A DNA stretch of 64,000 nt from Nageia nagi (GCA_050084985.1 JBITNC010000001.1:196478001-196542000); one strand, 5' to 3'; shown: positions 46,675 to 58,670, counted from the stretch's first letter. Program-made: numbers and translations. The notes: generated from the sequence alone by a model not told the origin.

Positions 46675-47367
46675 CGTAGACACCTAAAAATGTTTTATTA
46701 TTCATTTAATAAATCATATTTTAGATATATAAAAGTGTTGAAAGCAATATTACAAATACCAAGATAAAGTTGATATTACAATGCAATACCATATGTTATA
46801 TTAAATGATATATTATTTATTATGGTTCATATTTTAAAGTATCTTAAATACAACATTGATTATATTATTGCTATATGTTAGCTTTCACTCCTTTCTATTT
46901 CATTATAGGTTATAAATATAAGAGTTAGAGGTTGACATCCCTATTAGATCTCTTTGATAGGTGGTTGTCCCATATATCATACTTATAGTATCTTTCGATG
47001 CCACCTATTGGAAGATCTATTTTCTCTAAGCTATTGCTATATGCTATATTTTGCACATTGTCTAATTCTACAGGTTTTACAACATCCATGTCATAGAGTT
47101 CTTATGCACTCCACATTTTGTGAATCTTTAATCCAAAGCTACAAATAGAGGAGACATCATTACTTGATAGTAAATGATCTATTACCCCTATTAAATTTAA
47201 TCTCTAATCTAATCCAATATTCTATACTTCCTTGCTATATCCTAAGGACTGTAATATCATTATCAGGTGCACACTTTTCATGTAATTAATTGTATATATT
47301 TATTAGTGTTATCTTGCTATATTTATTTTATGTTTATATTTATTATTTATACAATTTAGTATCTATA
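46675..47367 (+). repeat. 5' LTR of the PMD-carrying element
   Basis: 693 bp, from CGTAGACACC (expected TGTAGA; first base changed) to TATCTATA. The next bases, 'ttttggtgaacttg', are the likely primer site. TATAAATATA occurs at ~46912. Confidence 0.8.
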
Positions 47368-48480
47368 TTTTGGTGAACTTGACCACTCTTAAAAACCTAG
47401 GTTTCTAGGGTATCCTTCTTCAAAGTGAAGTCATGAATCCATTTGCATTACTTTTTTTGCCTTTGCTCAATATCATTAAGGTAGTAGCGCATCAAAAGAA
47501 CAAAACTAGGGTTTATTATGCATTCATTTCAAAAATATTTATGGTAGAAGAATAACATAAACTATATATAGTAAAGGTTCATTTTGATACAATTAGAAGA
47601 AGTACTAGAGTTAATATTGATATACCTATTGACCTCTTTGAACCTCCTTAGAATCATATAATGGATACTAATGAAGAGGAATCTGAATATTTTAATTCTA
47701 AATGTTGAATGAATATAATTGGTCAAAAACCTAATAAATTTAATATGGATTTTGTTGATGGGGATTTTGAAAGTGTGAATTAAGAAACTTTTGCTAATAC
47801 TTATGTGAATGATTTTGATGTTGATGATCTTGATGTTATTCTTGGAAATATTAGATTTATCAAAGATTTAATGGTTCATATTGAAAGAATGGAATATTTT
47901 TTCACTAATAATGTTGAGAAAATTATTGATATTTTTAACAAAGCATGAGATGATAGAATCAAAATAAAGTACTCCACTTTTATCGAATTTGTTGTTTCAT
48001 TATGAAAATGTAGGATCATTAAAAAGGTGGAAATCTAATAGTAAAAAGGATGACATCCATGATGCATCCACTAGTTGGCATGATCCACATGTCATTGATA
48101 TATACTCATGAGTAGAATCGGAAGTGGAACCAAAGAAAAATTATTCTAAAGAAGAGGATAATGCTAGTAAAGAGTAAGAAAATACAAATGAAAAGTGAAA
48201 TTTAGGTATGTTTGACAAAGATAAGAATAAAAAAACTAAGTCTACAAATACTGATAATGTGCATGAGCAAATTAATGTGTTGATAAATAATGCTTATGAA
48301 AAAAAATCTAATTGGAAACAAGAAGAATATGAGATTAAAATTGACATGATAATAGAGGCATAGGAGTTAGATTAATTCCAAAATGGAAATAATGATCAAC
48401 AATTTCATTTCATATGTCATTTACTATATAGAAGAATAAAGAGCCAATAAAATTGAACCATTCTTAAAAATAAAAGAGGG
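47368..48480 (+). other. Leader and first part of gag region, heavily decayed
   Basis: Acid-rich + strand pieces such as NEEESEYFN and DFVDGDFESVN (47670-47785) and DFDVDDLDVIL (~47812) suggest coding origin. No family motif is seen and stops are frequent. Confidence 0.4.
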
Positions 48481-48484
48481 AGAA

Positions 48485-49545
48485 TTGAGAAAAGCCACTA
48501 GTGTTGGTTCCCAACAACCATCTAATCCATCAAAACCTATAAACCCTCCTCAGTCCCTTCCACTATCCCAAATGACTCCTTTGCCTCTATCAAGCATTCA
48601 AAACCAATTAGAGGAAAGGCTAATGAAATTAGAAAAAAAACTTATAATAGTGATGATGAAGATTTCTTCTTTTTTTTAAACAATGTTTGAGAGATAGAAT
48701 TGTTTCATGAATTTATATTGGTAAAAAGAGCATTAAGTGTATAAAGTTAATTGATTTTCAAGATCTAAAAATGCATGCTAAAAAGTTTCAAGAAGAAACT
48801 ATTGAATTTTTACATGATCAAGATATGCTTGCAAAATTATTCTTTAGTAATTTAAAAGGTGATACTTTAAAATGGTATTTCTCTCTTCCTGAAAAGCATT
48901 GACAAATATGGAGATCTTATTTTGCAATTTATAACTAATTTCAAATATGATATTCAAGACAAAATAAAATTTAAATATTTATGCAAAGTTAAAGAAATGT
49001 AAGGATGATATTTGATTGATTTTATAAAAATGTTAAAAAAGGTTGCTAATAAACTTATTGCTAATGAGCAAGATTTGAAAGATACTTTTGCCCATGATTT
49101 ATTACCAGTATTCAAATTAGAAGTGCATGATCATGTTGATATTTATTTGGGTAAAATAATTAAAAAATTACTTCATAAAGAGTCTTATAATCTACAAAAT
49201 TATAATTCATCTCAAAATAATTATGGCCTAAGAATAATAAGTCCAACCCCACAAGTCCAAGTGGTAGTAATGGTAAGTATAGGCAAGAAATCCTTTGATA
49301 ATAAAAGAAAATACACAAAATTAATAGAAAGTGTTTGATGAAATTCTCAATGTATTAATAAATAAAGACTTTATTGAGATATCACCAATTGTTAAGCATC
49401 ATTTCCAAAATGATATTTCAAAAAATTATAGATTTGAAGAAGTTTGTAATTATTGTAGAACTCCAAGAAACTTAACTAAAAATTGTAAGAATTTTAATAA
49501 ATATTATATAGAACTTTATAAACCAAAAGGCAATTCAAATTGATG
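48485..49545 (+). pseudogene. gag: Gypsy-type gag
   Basis: Around 48765-48900 the frame reads FLHDQDMLAKLFFSNLKGDT, then LKWYFSLPEKH, the conserved retrotransposon gag core ('m...lF..sL.g.Al.Wy.sLp..si.sw'). 49012-49338 continues MIDFIKMLKKVANKL with an AHDLLP segment. 49331-49543 ends with VCNYCRTPRNLTKNCKNF, a zinc-knuckle-like CX2C...C in which the His is missing. A Pro-rich stretch (48500-48600) precedes the core. Several stops and frameshifts; not functional. Confidence 0.65.
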
Positions 49546-50005
49546 ATACACTAGAAAAAGAAGATGGTGGTGTTGGGCATATACACCTTGATAATAACCT
49601 GTTTGGTATATTTAGGTATCCTTTGCTAAAGAAAATCAAACAACCAAAGGGATGCATCCGAATGATAAGTACTTTAAATTGTGTTCAATATTACTTTTCT
49701 AGAAAATGCAAGTCATATTGATGCAAATAGTTACCACAAAAGGTTAAACAGTCTCATTGTGCATGTGTAAGTCTTTACACTTAGGTTGTAAAAGATATTT
49801 AGGTCTAAGAAAAATCCTATTCTACATCAATACACATGGGGGCTCAATTTTTGCTACTTAAAAACTAAGGAAAAGGGTTGTGTTGCATATTTTTCCTTTT
49901 TATTTTAGTATAGTTTTGAACTTATTCAATTTTTACTTCATTTTTAGTTTATTAACCTAGTATTTTTATGGTAGGATCACAACCATCTGATAAAAATAGG
50001 GCCCC

Positions 50006-51275
50006 ATGAAATTGGTTACACTTGAGAAAGCTCAAACTTGGCTTAGGATGAATCAAGACAATGAACTATTAGAGGTGACTAGTTTATATGACTTGGATAT
50101 AGCTATACAAGTTCATATTGACTTCCCCATGCTAACAGCTCTGGTAGAATGATGGGAGCTAGACTCAAATACTTTTCACCTCTCCATTGGTGAAATATAT
50201 ATTACCTTGCTATATGTATATCGTATTTGGCATATTCCTATTCATAGGAGGCTCATATTACATGCTTGTATTGAGACTCAATAGGAGAGGGAGTAGTTAT
50301 CCTTGTGGCTGACCAAGAATGAGGACCATAATTGGGCCCATAGGAAAACTTATCTACATTTAGACTACTAGGTCAATCCTAGAGTTAGGTACCTTTGGTT
50401 ACACATGGATTCCATTATTGTCACATTCTTGTATCTAAATAAGAATAATTTTATCTTTTCCCTAGGTTTAGTTCATGTGGTTAATGATATATGCACAAAG
50501 GGTATCGCATATGCATGGGGGCCATGCATACTATCTTAATTATATCAAGAATTGAATATTACCATAGCTCATGCTAGTATACTTTAGGTATGGGCCTATG
50601 AACATATTGTTGTTTTTAGGCTCATTGGATTAACTAGGTAGTAACATGATGAGATAGACCTAGCCATGTACTATTGGGTATCTAACCTTGGTTACTTTTA
50701 GGAACCTTATGATATTTAGGTATAGAGGTGACATGTTAACATGATTCAAGAAGAAGACATTATCTAGGTTGCATATCAATTTAATATGTTGGAGGATGCA
50801 CACCAAATTGTATGGGTTAGATAATAATATTTTCTATAGACTTGGCATCATGGGGTAGAGCCATACTATCTGTGATGAGTATTGCAACAATTTGGGTTGA
50901 ATCAAAACATTCCTATATGGGTGGTATACTATATATGATAGAAGCTTGAGTATCATGCTCTGAAGTGTGCATAATCCATGCATGACTAGTGAGTATGTGA
51001 TAAGAACCTCTTGAGGTTGATGGTCCAATAGACATAACATTTACCCCTAATGTTGTATTGGGCTATGAGGAGTGGCGGATAAGTATTTAAACCTACCCCC
51101 CTTGGTATAACTAACTCAAATGAGGAATACATGAAGGTAGAGACTTAGGAGTCATCCAAAGAGGATGAGAAGGAAGTGGAGATGCTTACATATGAGCCAC
51201 CTCCTCAAATGCCCCCAACTTTAGGATCCCATTCAGCTATTATATATTTGCATATAGAATCCATTCACTTTATTT
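50006..51275 (+). pseudogene. Plant mobile domain (PMD) gene, sense copy in left arm
   Basis: From the ATG at 50006 a single + frame runs with no frameshift seen through the domain, broken only by stop codons. It reads MKLVTLEKAQTWLRMNQDNE, then LYDLDIAIQVHIDFPMLTAL, FHLSIGEIYITLL, VYRIWHIPIHRRL, AYAWGPCILS, and VWAYEHIVVFRLIGLTR. These match the aminotransferase-like PMD family (MAIL1/MAIN and transposon-borne relatives): 'it..Dv..l.glp..G', 'rawG...La.LY..L', 'llq.WayeHi'. About a dozen stops sit where Gln or Trp would be expected (TAG/TAA for CAG/CAA, TGA for TGG). A Pro-rich acidic tail (SSKEDEKEVEM...YEPPPQ) follows. In hosts the family acts in nuclear gene silencing and genome stability; here it is a captured, dead copy. 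Confidence 0.8.
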
Positions 51276-51360
51276 CTATAGGTATACTTTTTATTTTATA
51301 TTAACCTCATTTATTTTAATTTAGCATAATTTATTTTTTTACAAAGGAAACTATGTCTTA
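51276..51360 (+). other. Possible small intron of the captured PMD gene
   Basis: 'tatag|gtatac' followed by a T/A-rich stretch and 'tttttttacaaag|gaaac' separates the tail from the coiled-coil region. The same layout is in the other arm (tatag|gtataa). If real, the gene was captured with its intron, from DNA or unspliced RNA. Confidence 0.35.
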
Positions 51361-51780
51361 GATAGTAGCACTAGATATCAAGGTTGTTGGACTTCAACCT
51401 TTAAAGGTTGAAGTGAGAGGTTGAAACCTTTAGAGATAGAGGTTGCTAGGGTTAGAAGCATTTTGGATGAGAGGGAGGTTGAGATTGTTACCTTTAAATA
51501 GGATAACAAACATTTATAATATATAATGACCATGCCACTGGCAAATGAATCCTAGACATTTCTGACCAAACAGTTGGAGGAAAATAAAAAACTACAATTG
51601 GAAGTTAAAGAGCTTAGTGAGAAATATGGGAAAGTTAAGTCTCTTCTAGTCTTCCATGGGATTATAGGTAGCAAAATTACTTTATCTCTAGGTTTATTAA
51701 TAGATAGTGCGGCTTAGAGGAGCCATAGAGTAGAGGGTTAGGGTACTAGTGGTAGCAAGGAAAGCCATGTATGACTTTCT
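51361..51780 (+). pseudogene. PMD gene C-terminal coiled-coil part, only partly within the inverted repeat
   Basis: + strand frame pieces: VRSILDEREVEIVTF, then FLTKQLEENKKLQLEVKELS followed by EKYGKVKSLL, a charged heptad-like helix as often follows the domain in transposon-borne PMD proteins. It continues the left-arm gene, so the left arm plus this part is the original gene and the right arm is the added copy. Confidence 0.5.
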
Positions 51781-52144
51781 ATAAAAATTATCCCTTTTTG
51801 GCTATATGAATATATGAACATTTTTAGCTTGTATCAGTTATTTGGTTTGTTTTTTTGTATTTTTTAGTTTTTTTTTTTTTTTTAAATGTGAAATGAAATG
51901 ACTTGCAAAAAATAAACCAACTTAGTAAATCAAAAATTAATAATATATTAAAGACAAATGCTTGCAAAAGAAATAATCACAATTAACATAAAGTTTTTTA
52001 CAACATAAGATTTTTACACATTTTACATTTCTTATATGAAATTAAAGTAAACAAAAAAATCAACCAAAGAATAAGATAAATAATACAAAACATTTGAATT
52101 ACTTAGTTTTTATTATTTTTTGTAGAAAAATAAAGTATTTTCTA
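51781..52144. other. Spacer between inverted arms, AT-rich
   Basis: No gene. It contains a run of 18 T (around 51870) and AT-rich sequence. It would form the loop of any hairpin transcript, together with 51381-51780. Confidence 0.6.
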
Positions 52145-53766
52145 ATGTTGCTATCTAGGACATAGTTTCCTTTGTAAAAAAATAGAGTATGCTAAATTAA
52201 AATAAAGGAGAATAATATAAAATAAAAATTATACCTATACAAATAAAGTGAATGGCTTCTGTGAGCGAATCTATAATAGTTGAATGGGATCCTAAAGTTG
52301 GGGGTATTTGAGGAGGTGGCTCATATGTAGGCATCTCCACTTCCTTCTTATCCTCTTTGGATGACTCCTGAGTCTCTACCTTCATGTATTCCTCATTTGA
52401 GTTAATTATACCAAGGGGGGTTGGTTTAAATACTTATCCACCACTCCTCATAGCTCTGTCCAACATTAGGGGTAAATGATATGTCTATTGGATCATCAAC
52501 CTCAAGAGGTTCTTACCACATACTCACCTAGTCATGCATGGATTATGCACACTTCAGAGCATGATCCTCACGCTTCTATCATATATAGTATACCACCCCT
52601 ACAAGAATGTCCCAGGTCAACCCAAATTGCTGCAATACTCATCATGGATAGTATGGCTCTACCCCATGATGCCAAGTCTATAGAAAATATTATTATATAA
52701 CCCATGCAATTTGGTGTGCATCCTCCTCCAACACATTAACTTGATATGCAACCCAGATAATGTCTTCTTGTTGAATCATGTTAACATGTCTCCTTTGTAC
52801 CTAAATATCATAAGGTGCCCAAAAGTAACCAAGGTTAGATACCCAACAGTACATGGCTAGCTTTGTCTCATCGTGTTGCTACCTAGTTAATCCAATGAGC
52901 CTGAAAATAACAATATGTTCATAGGCCCATACCTAAAGTAGACTAGCATGAGCTATGGTAATATTCAATTCTTGGTATAACTAAGATAGTATGCATGGCC
53001 CCCATGCATATGTGGTACCCTTTGTGCATATGTCATTAACCACATGAACTAACCCTAGGGAAAAGATAAAATTATTCTTATTTATATACAAGAATGTGAC
53101 AATAATGGAAGCCATGAGTAACCAAAGGTACTTACCTCTAGGATTGACCCAATAGGCTAAATGTAGGTAAGTTTTCCTATGGGCCCAATCATGGTCCTCA
53201 TTCTTGGTTAGCCATAAGGATAACTACTCCCTCTCCTATTGAGTCTCAATACAAGCATTTAATATGAGCCTCCTCTGAATAGGAATATGCCAAATATGAT
53301 ATACATCTAGCAAGGTAATAGATATTTCACCAATGGTGTGGTGAAAAGTATTTGAGTCTGGCTCCCATCATTATACCAAAGCTGTTAGCATGGGGAAGTC
53401 AATGTGAACATGTCTAGCTATATCCAAGTCATATAAGCTAGTCACCTCTAATAGTTCATTGTCTTGATTCATCTTGAGCCAAGTTTGAGCTTTCTCAAGT
53501 GCAACCAGTTTCATGGGGCCCTCTTTTTATCAAATTATTGTAATCCTACCATAAAAATACTAGGTTAAGAAATTAAAAATGAAGTAAAAATTGAGAAGTT
53601 CAAAATTATACTAAAATAAAAAGCAAAAATATGCAACACGACCCCTTTCCTTAGTTTCTAAGCAACAAAAATTGAGCCCCCATGTGTATTGATGCAGACT
53701 AGGATTTTTCTTGGACTCAAATATCTTTTAAAACCTAAGTGTAAAGACTTATGTATGCACATGTGA
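52145..53766 (-). repeat. Right arm of the inverted repeat
   Basis: Reverse-complement partner of 49755-51380. In several places it keeps the ancestral codon where the left arm has a stop (for example 'ttttcaggctc', and TGGGTTGCATATC where the left has TAGGTTGC). Confidence 0.88.
52390..53514 (-). pseudogene. PMD gene, inverted copy in right arm
   Basis: Reads on the minus strand from the ATG at 53514-53512 in the same frame as the left copy: KLAMYCWVSNLGYF, then MIQQEDIIWVAYQVNVLEED, AHQIAWV. It has fewer stops than the sense copy, but small indels (an extra codon near 52724) and stops remain. It lacks the coiled-coil end. Adjacent 52385-52197 holds the SSKEDKKEVEMPTYEPPPQI tail on the same strand. 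Confidence 0.75.
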
Positions 53767-55217
53767 CTACAAAACCAAAGAAAATTGATATACAATACTA
53801 AAATATTACTGGGTATAAATAAAAAGCCCAATTATTATCTTAATTAACTTAATCATTGAAAGCGTAAAAATCATATTCCCTAACTAGATTAAATATTGGT
53901 AAATTGGGTGTAAATATGCAAAATAAATAAATTGAAATAGGTTTTGGGTAGGTCATGACTCACCACATGGTCAAAGTTAATACTACACATATATTCAGCT
54001 ATATGACCTCATCTATGAGCTAGGGGCCTCTCAATTGATTGTGATGTGGCCATTCCAACAATAACAACAAATGGATGATGGTTAGAGTGGATATCATAAG
54101 GGACCACATGACAAATCAAGAACCATAAGTTTAGAAAGCTAGTAGATAAGTTAGAGGGGAGTAGTTGGAGAAATGATTGATCAGTAGCTACTCTAGCTCA
54201 ATAGGTTTAGGTAAAAGTGAAAATGATGGGGCTAAATCTATGTTTTAAAATCTATTTTGGCTCATAACCCTAGGTTTGAACTCATTTGATATTTTCTATG
54301 TACTAGTGTATAAAATTGGTGATTTTTATGATTTATAAGATGAGGAATTATCTTATATGCATCAAAATATCTTTTTGAAAATCTAATTCAGAAAAAATAA
54401 TGATGTTCGTGCCCTACTTTTTCATGTAATTTAATAACAAGGGAAAACATTAAAATGTTATAGAAAGGGTTTATGAAAGTGCCATTATTTCACAAATATG
54501 CTAGAAAATGATAAAGTGAATAAAAGTGAAAAAAGGAAGTTTTGACTAGAAGATGAAAATCAACATATCCACAACATGTAAATTAAGGTTATTTGCAACA
54601 TTGATGGTGTACTATTTTTGATTATTTACTAGTTTTAGGCCATGATATGATTGAAAATTGGGGCATATAATTAAAATACATTTGTTTTTACATGATTATT
54701 TTGCAATGCATATAGTACTAATAAATTTATACAGCCTAAGCCATAGCAACCCCATGAGTAAAATGTTTGCAAAATTATAGGTCAATAGGAAAAAAAGGGA
54801 ATGGAAAGCTTGGGGCATATTGAAATAGCAAATTAGCTAAATGATTGTAGATTATATATTATCATAACATTAGTCTACAAAGGAAATATTACATTTATTT
54901 CATCCTTGCTTCTTTCAATTTGAAAATCATTATCATGGATGTGAACTATGCAAATATTATTTCTTTTGTTCCCATAGATTATCTTAGAGATAAGGACCTC
55001 CATGGTACCTAAAAATTTACTCTATGTAAAGGATAACATTTTGGTCTATAGAGCGAAAGGCCATTACAGACCAAAAGAGGTAAATGAAATATCATATTCA
55101 ACATATGAATCATAAAAGGGAAGCTTATTTTGACTCTAAAAATTTTTCACTTCTCTAAAGTTCTTTATATTATGCAATTTCAATGCTTTTTCATTTCATA
55201 TCCAAAGAGGGGAAAAA
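53767..55217. other. 3' part of the PMD element, no gene seen
   Basis: AT-rich, without motifs or long frames on either strand. Pol would normally lie before this point; I find no YVDD-like, RNase H or integrase signature. It ends in the polypurine tract 'aaagaggggaaaaaa'. Confidence 0.55.
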
Positions 55218-55890
55218 AGTAGACACCTAAAAATGATTTATTACATATCTATAAAAGTGTTAAAAGCAATATTACAAATGCCAATATAAAGTTGATATAA
55301 CAATGCAATACCATGTGTTATATTAAATGGTATATTTTTTTTTACCATGGTTCATATTTCAAAGTATCTTGAATACAACAATTATTATATTATTTCTATT
55401 TATTAGCTTTCACTCCTTTCTATTTCATTTTTAGGTTATAAATATAGGAGTTGAAGGTTGACATCCCTATCAGATCTCTTTGATAGGTGGTTTTCCCATA
55501 CATCATACTTATAATTTCTTTTAATGCCACCTATTGAAAGATTTGTTTGGTCTAAGCTATTACTATATGTTATGTTTTATGTGTTGTCTAATTCTATAGG
55601 TTTTATGACATCCACACCATAAATTTCTTACACCCTCCATGTCATATGAATCCATGATCCAGAGCTACAAATAGAGGAGATGTTACTTGATAGTTCATGA
55701 TCCATTACCTTTGTTAATGTCCATCTCTAATTTAATCCAATATTCTATACTTCCTTGATATATCTTGAGAATTTTCATATCATTATCAAGTGTACACTTT
55801 TCATGTATTTAATTATATATCTAAATTATTATTATCGTGATAGATTTATTTTGTATTTATATTTATTATTTACATAATTGAGTATCTACA
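55218..55890 (+). repeat. 3' LTR of the PMD-carrying element
   Basis: 673 bp, starts (A)GTAGACACCTAAAAATG and ends GTATCTACA. It matches 46675-47367 with small deletions; for example about 20 bp is missing near 55245. Confidence 0.8.
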
Positions 55891-57740
55891 CACCCACTTT
55901 GTTGGTCACAAGATCCTAAGGATTTATGACTTGAAGCCTCCCATAACATTTTATATTTCCTTTAAAGTTTAGATAGCTTCTTGCAACATTGAACATAAAA
56001 GGACATACTCTAAACTATCCCTTTGTCATTTTTTTATAACTCCCATAGGAAAATTATATGGAAATGTATCAAGATCCTTGAAATTGTTCATAGGTGTTTT
56101 GAGTCATTAAGGTATAGGGGTTTTGAAGCATTTACAAATGGTGATCATGATGGGACCCTACTAGTCCTAGATTTACAAGATAGAGAGGATTTTCTAAGCC
56201 TTTCTACCTTATTTTTGTGGACTTTAAATTGTGTATGTTTCCCTAATTTTAGGAGAGTTCTTGCAATTGATTTTTGCTAAAATTTGTAGGATAACCTACT
56301 AGGCTTAGTCAAAACCTAATATAAAAATCTCAAAGGCCCATTTTAAGTATAGGGAAAATCATCCATATACAAGCTAATATTGATTGTAAATTGCCCTCCT
56401 ATAGGATGACCTACAGTTGCCCAATTTTACCTATAGTCATCCCTATTTAGAATGATTATGTATACATTAATTTCAAGGCAATGTTTCCAATTATTTGGTA
56501 CTTAGCTTCAAATTTGTATTAGTGATAGCATTCCTCTATTTATTTTGGTCTATAAAACTAAGTGTCCTTGTCATAAGACTTGTATTTCATCCTTGTCACA
56601 AGACTTTTCAATTTTTGCATTTTATTTCTAGTTTTTAAATTTATCTCTAAGTGCATTATGGTCATTCAAATGACTTTTGATCATCTGGATGACTTGCACT
56701 ATTACCATATCCATCCTTATAGTGTATGATCCTATGGAAGAGGCTTGTAACCTACCTTGAACTCATCAATTTTGGAGTGGAAAGAAACATTTTGCATTAG
56801 TAAGTCTTTTAATTTCTTCCAACACCTAGTACATATTGTTTGCTTATTCTCTTCATCATAGTTTTACAATTCTTTTAGTGAATTTCCATTGCATATTGGA
56901 TAGGATTGTTGCACAACATTGAAAGTTACTTTGGTGTTTCAAATACAAATATTACAAAAAGGATTTCCTTGTTGTTGGAGTATCTTTGTTGATTGTTTTA
57001 TGTATACAAAATCTTGTTATATTTGCATTATTTCCCATTTGAAAGGGAATTTTTTTTTCTTATTTTATCATACTTGGGTGGAAGTCCCTTGCTTTCATTT
57101 TGAAAAGATAAATATTTGGAATTTAAGTGCATTGCATATCAACACAGAGCTGCACTACATTTTGTTTCCTTGCATTAAAGTCCCTCACACACATAAGGAG
57201 TATATAGGGTATGTGGACATTATTCCCATGAACTAACCCGTACTCAAAGTTGAAAATTGAAGTGGGAGCCCCTGTATATTCAAGATAGCTTCCTATAGAG
57301 ATACCTAAGTACCCTTGCATAACATTCTACAACCCTAGAGATTGATCCTTACCTTGTTAACACTCTATCAATACATTTTTAGGGAAACATAATTTTTTTT
57401 TGTTGGAATATACAAGTGCATTTTAAAATTAATACTCACTAAAAAGATTAAGTCACATTGAACAAAGAAGTAATTAGAAACATAAACAAAATTTGTTATC
57501 TATCACCATTACTCTCTTATTATTTAGATTTATCTTTTGAAGTGGGTGTTATCATTTAAGCTTCATGACATTACGTGTATACATGTTAAATAAGATTTCT
57601 TTCATAAAAATTATAGTCTTATTGTTGGGTTATTTATTACTTTTTACACTATTACATTACTCATACACTTTAGTTTTGTTTAAAGGTTCTTAAATAAATC
57701 AATTTACCCATATTTTATTTATCACATTCACACACATACC
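55891..57740. other. No recognisable gene; two unplaced open frames
   Basis: Open frames of 85 codons (56023-56280, +) and 105 codons (56919-57236, +) are present. Neither has a motif I recognise, and base composition is not different from the surroundings. Given the gypsy remnant that follows, this may be its decayed leader. Confidence 0.4.
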
Positions 57741-58670
57741 ATGGATGAGAATCCTTGGCTCATCTATATGGTCAAAATTAGAGGTCAATTTAGAGCTCGA
57801 GCATGTGAAGAAGAGGATTGCAACAATGATATTAATCAAATAAATTATCTTACACATTTGCATGAGTCCTATATTAATTCACATACACCTCATCACTCAT
57901 CTTAGTGTGATTATGTTTATTCATCACCTCAACTCTCTTTTGGTCAAACATTAGAGAGGATTCATGTTCTTGATTCCACCCTTTAATTGAAGGGGAGAGA
58001 TCATGTGTAGTATCATAGGGCTAGTACCTCACATGTTGATTCATCTTGTATTCCACATCATGATATTTATTAGTCCACATCTCATGTTCATATATTTATC
58101 TTCTCATTTTTTAGGTCCTTTTATCTTGAGTGATGTGTCTTTTCCTCATGATTACCTTGATGAATACGATTCATTAATTTTAGCTTCCTTAATCAATAGT
58201 AATGATAGAAATGATTATGCATACCTTATTATTTTCAAATAGTTAGAAGATGGGTAACACCATGCACTTAGGTAAGTTAGTTGAGATTGATATCAATGAG
58301 GACATCACTAATCCAAAGATAGTCTACTTGGTGGATATCTAAGATGATTCAGAAAGAGCCAAAGCCACAAAAATACTTAAGAGGTGTATCAAGATCTTTG
58401 CCTTTGGATACTAGGATATGCCTAGTTGGATCCCAACATTGTAGTCTATAATATTATCACTCATCCAAATGTAAAGTCAATTACATAAAAGCCTAGAAAG
58501 ATCAACCCATCTCAGTCACTTTAGATCAAATATGAGATTTAAAAGCTCTTATATGCCAAATTCATTTGCCCTATTTATTACACATAATGGTGTTTAATAG
58601 GATTTTTGTCGACAATCCTGAATGTTGTATTAGGGTATGCACAAATATTAGGAATCTTAATATGATATAT
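57741..58670 (+). pseudogene. Deleted Ty3/gypsy remnant: short N-terminal frame joined to a pre-reverse-transcriptase piece
   Basis: From the ATG at 57741 a frame reads MDENPWLIYMVKIRGQFRAR and continues with several TAG/TAA/TGA stops. At 58269-58470 another frame reads LVEIDINEDITNPKIVYLVD, then KATKILKRCIKIFAFGY and DMPSW. This matches the segment just before gypsy reverse transcriptase ('...y..lLke..dvFAwsyeDmPgld...v.H.l'). 'KPRKINPSQSLQIKYEI'-like sequence follows in a shifted frame. The domains that should lie between are missing. The remnant is cut at 58670 by the copia C LTR. Confidence 0.6.

Larger units (their letters stand above)
49755..51380 (+). repeat. Left arm of a ~1.62-kb inverted repeat
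   Basis: Its reverse complement matches 52145-53766 along its whole length. Outer edge: 'tgcatgtgtaagtctttacacttagg' against '..acataagtctttacacttagg'. Inner edge: 'aaaggaaactatgtcttagatag' against 'aaaggaaactatgtcctagatag'. Arms differ by scattered substitutions, many C/T or G/A. Confidence 0.88.
46675..55890 (+). mobile_element. Gypsy-type LTR element with gag, no pol, and an inverted-duplicated PMD gene
   Basis: The 5' LTR (46675-47367) and 3' LTR (55218-55890) match along their length and start (T)GTAGACACCTAAAAATG. A polypurine tract 'aaagaggggaaaaaa' precedes the 3' LTR at 55204-55218. Inside are a decayed gag (to ~49545) and then, instead of protease, reverse transcriptase and integrase, two inverted ~1.62-kb arms carrying a plant mobile domain gene. 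With no visible pol, it would depend on another element for movement. It shares LTR termini and the 'ttttggtgaac' motif after the 5' LTR with the 3.4-kb element at 25932. No clear target duplication (CATCA left, CACCC right). Confidence 0.8.

Noticed and set aside
56919-57236. 105-codon open frame as a gene
   Set aside because: No motif, start context or homologue in the window. Cys/Phe/Tyr-rich composition is expected of AT-rich non-coding frames.
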